Positions 42,548-42,758 of a DNA stretch of 42,758 nt are shown one piece after another. A program made the position numbers and the translations under genes. Each line of letters starts with the position of its first letter. Within the stretch, counting starts at the first letter, position 1. A model generated the notes under the pieces. The model saw only the letters and a list, made by a program, of their open reading frames with translations. It did not search any database and was not told where the DNA came from. Source of the DNA: an uncultured Lachnospiraceae bacterium (GTDB lineage Bacteria; Bacillota; Clostridia; Lachnospirales; Lachnospiraceae); assembly GCA_947089585.1 (NCBI GenBank), contig CAMULB010000005.1, forward strand, positions 1-42,758, in the 5' to 3' direction.

Positions 42548-42758
42548 ATGAATCAGAAGAGTATAGACAGAATCAATGCATTATACCGAAAATCCAAAGC
42601 CGAAGGATTGACCCAAGCAGAAAAGTCGGAACAGGAAGTCCTCAGGAAGGAATTTATCGCTTCCGTCAGGAATAATTTAAAAGCCCAGCTGGATCGGATC
42701 GATGTGCAAAACCCGGACGGGACGATTGTGAATCTTGGTGAAACCCATGGAAACCAAA
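42548..42758 (+). CDS. DUF896 (YnzC-like) protein, 3' end outside window
   Basis: The first 70 codons are present and no stop occurs before the edge. The start MNQKSIDRINALYRKSKAEG, then LTQAEKSEQ and the C-terminal NPDGTIVNLGE, match the short DUF896/YnzC family (about 65-80 residues), so nearly the whole protein is here. The family is a small helical hairpin; B. subtilis YnzC is linked to the SOS region but its role is unclear. It starts 3 bases after proB, indicating one transcript. Confidence 0.88.
   Translation, partial: MNQKSIDRINALYRKSKAEGLTQAEKSEQEVLRKEFIASVRNNLKAQLDRIDVQNPDGTIVNLGETHGNQ

Overview
The window looks like chromosomal DNA from an anaerobic, flagellated, low-to-mid-GC Firmicute, most probably a Lachnospiraceae-type Clostridium. 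This is inferred from Shine-Dalgarno-rich Gram-positive gene starts, an Fhs/FolD one-carbon pair, an ATP-type PEP carboxykinase, a clostridial-style 6S RNA, CsrA next to flagellin, SpoIID-like and L,D-transpeptidase wall proteins, and a two-subunit C-glycoside deglycosidase typical of gut Lachnospiraceae. I see no prophage, insertion sequence, tRNA, rRNA or CRISPR array.

Layout. 1-8.3 kb (+): undecaprenyl-diphosphatase, FtsK/SpoIIIE translocase, formate-THF ligase, FolD and a zinc-ribbon/TPR membrane protein, probably partly co-transcribed. 8.3-12.4 kb (-): a signalling cluster. A CheY-like receiver and a protein with four 29-residue MshEN-like repeats plus a CheX-like domain form one transcript; a FIST sensor, a soluble methyl-accepting protein and a small membrane protein form a second. 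12.6-15.9 kb: divergent citrate synthase and PEP carboxykinase. 16-22.3 kb (+): an L,D-transpeptidase with Ig-like repeats, 6S RNA, a SpoIID/LytB protein and a YihY membrane protein.

22.3-25.2 kb (+) is the most striking region. Two 28-bp dif-like sites in inverted orientation enclose about 150 bp that carry a sigma-28-type promoter and a terminator. Immediately downstream lie csrA and flagellin. As sequenced, the promoter points away from csrA and runs into a terminator; two rightward terminators also block read-through. Inverting the segment would aim the promoter at csrA-flagellin and remove both rightward terminators. I interpret this as an invertible flagellin ON/OFF switch shown in the OFF state. 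Flagellin mRNA also has GGA-loop hairpins suited to CsrA repression.

25.3-32.5 kb: a CLC-F-like fluoride antiporter (-), C-glycoside deglycosidase beta and alpha subunits (-) followed by 32-bp tandem repeats, an ABC-2 exporter of two permeases and an ATPase (-), a Uma2-family protein (+) and a Cu/Zn superoxide dismutase (-). 32.6-42.8 kb: leucyl-tRNA synthetase, a membrane chemoreceptor, a lipoprotein, an MBOAT/DHHW polysaccharide O-acetylation pair, three small conserved-looking genes of unknown function, a PUA-less glutamate 5-kinase, and the start of a DUF896 gene cut by the window edge.

All calls come from reading the sequence and recalling family motifs; no database search was run.
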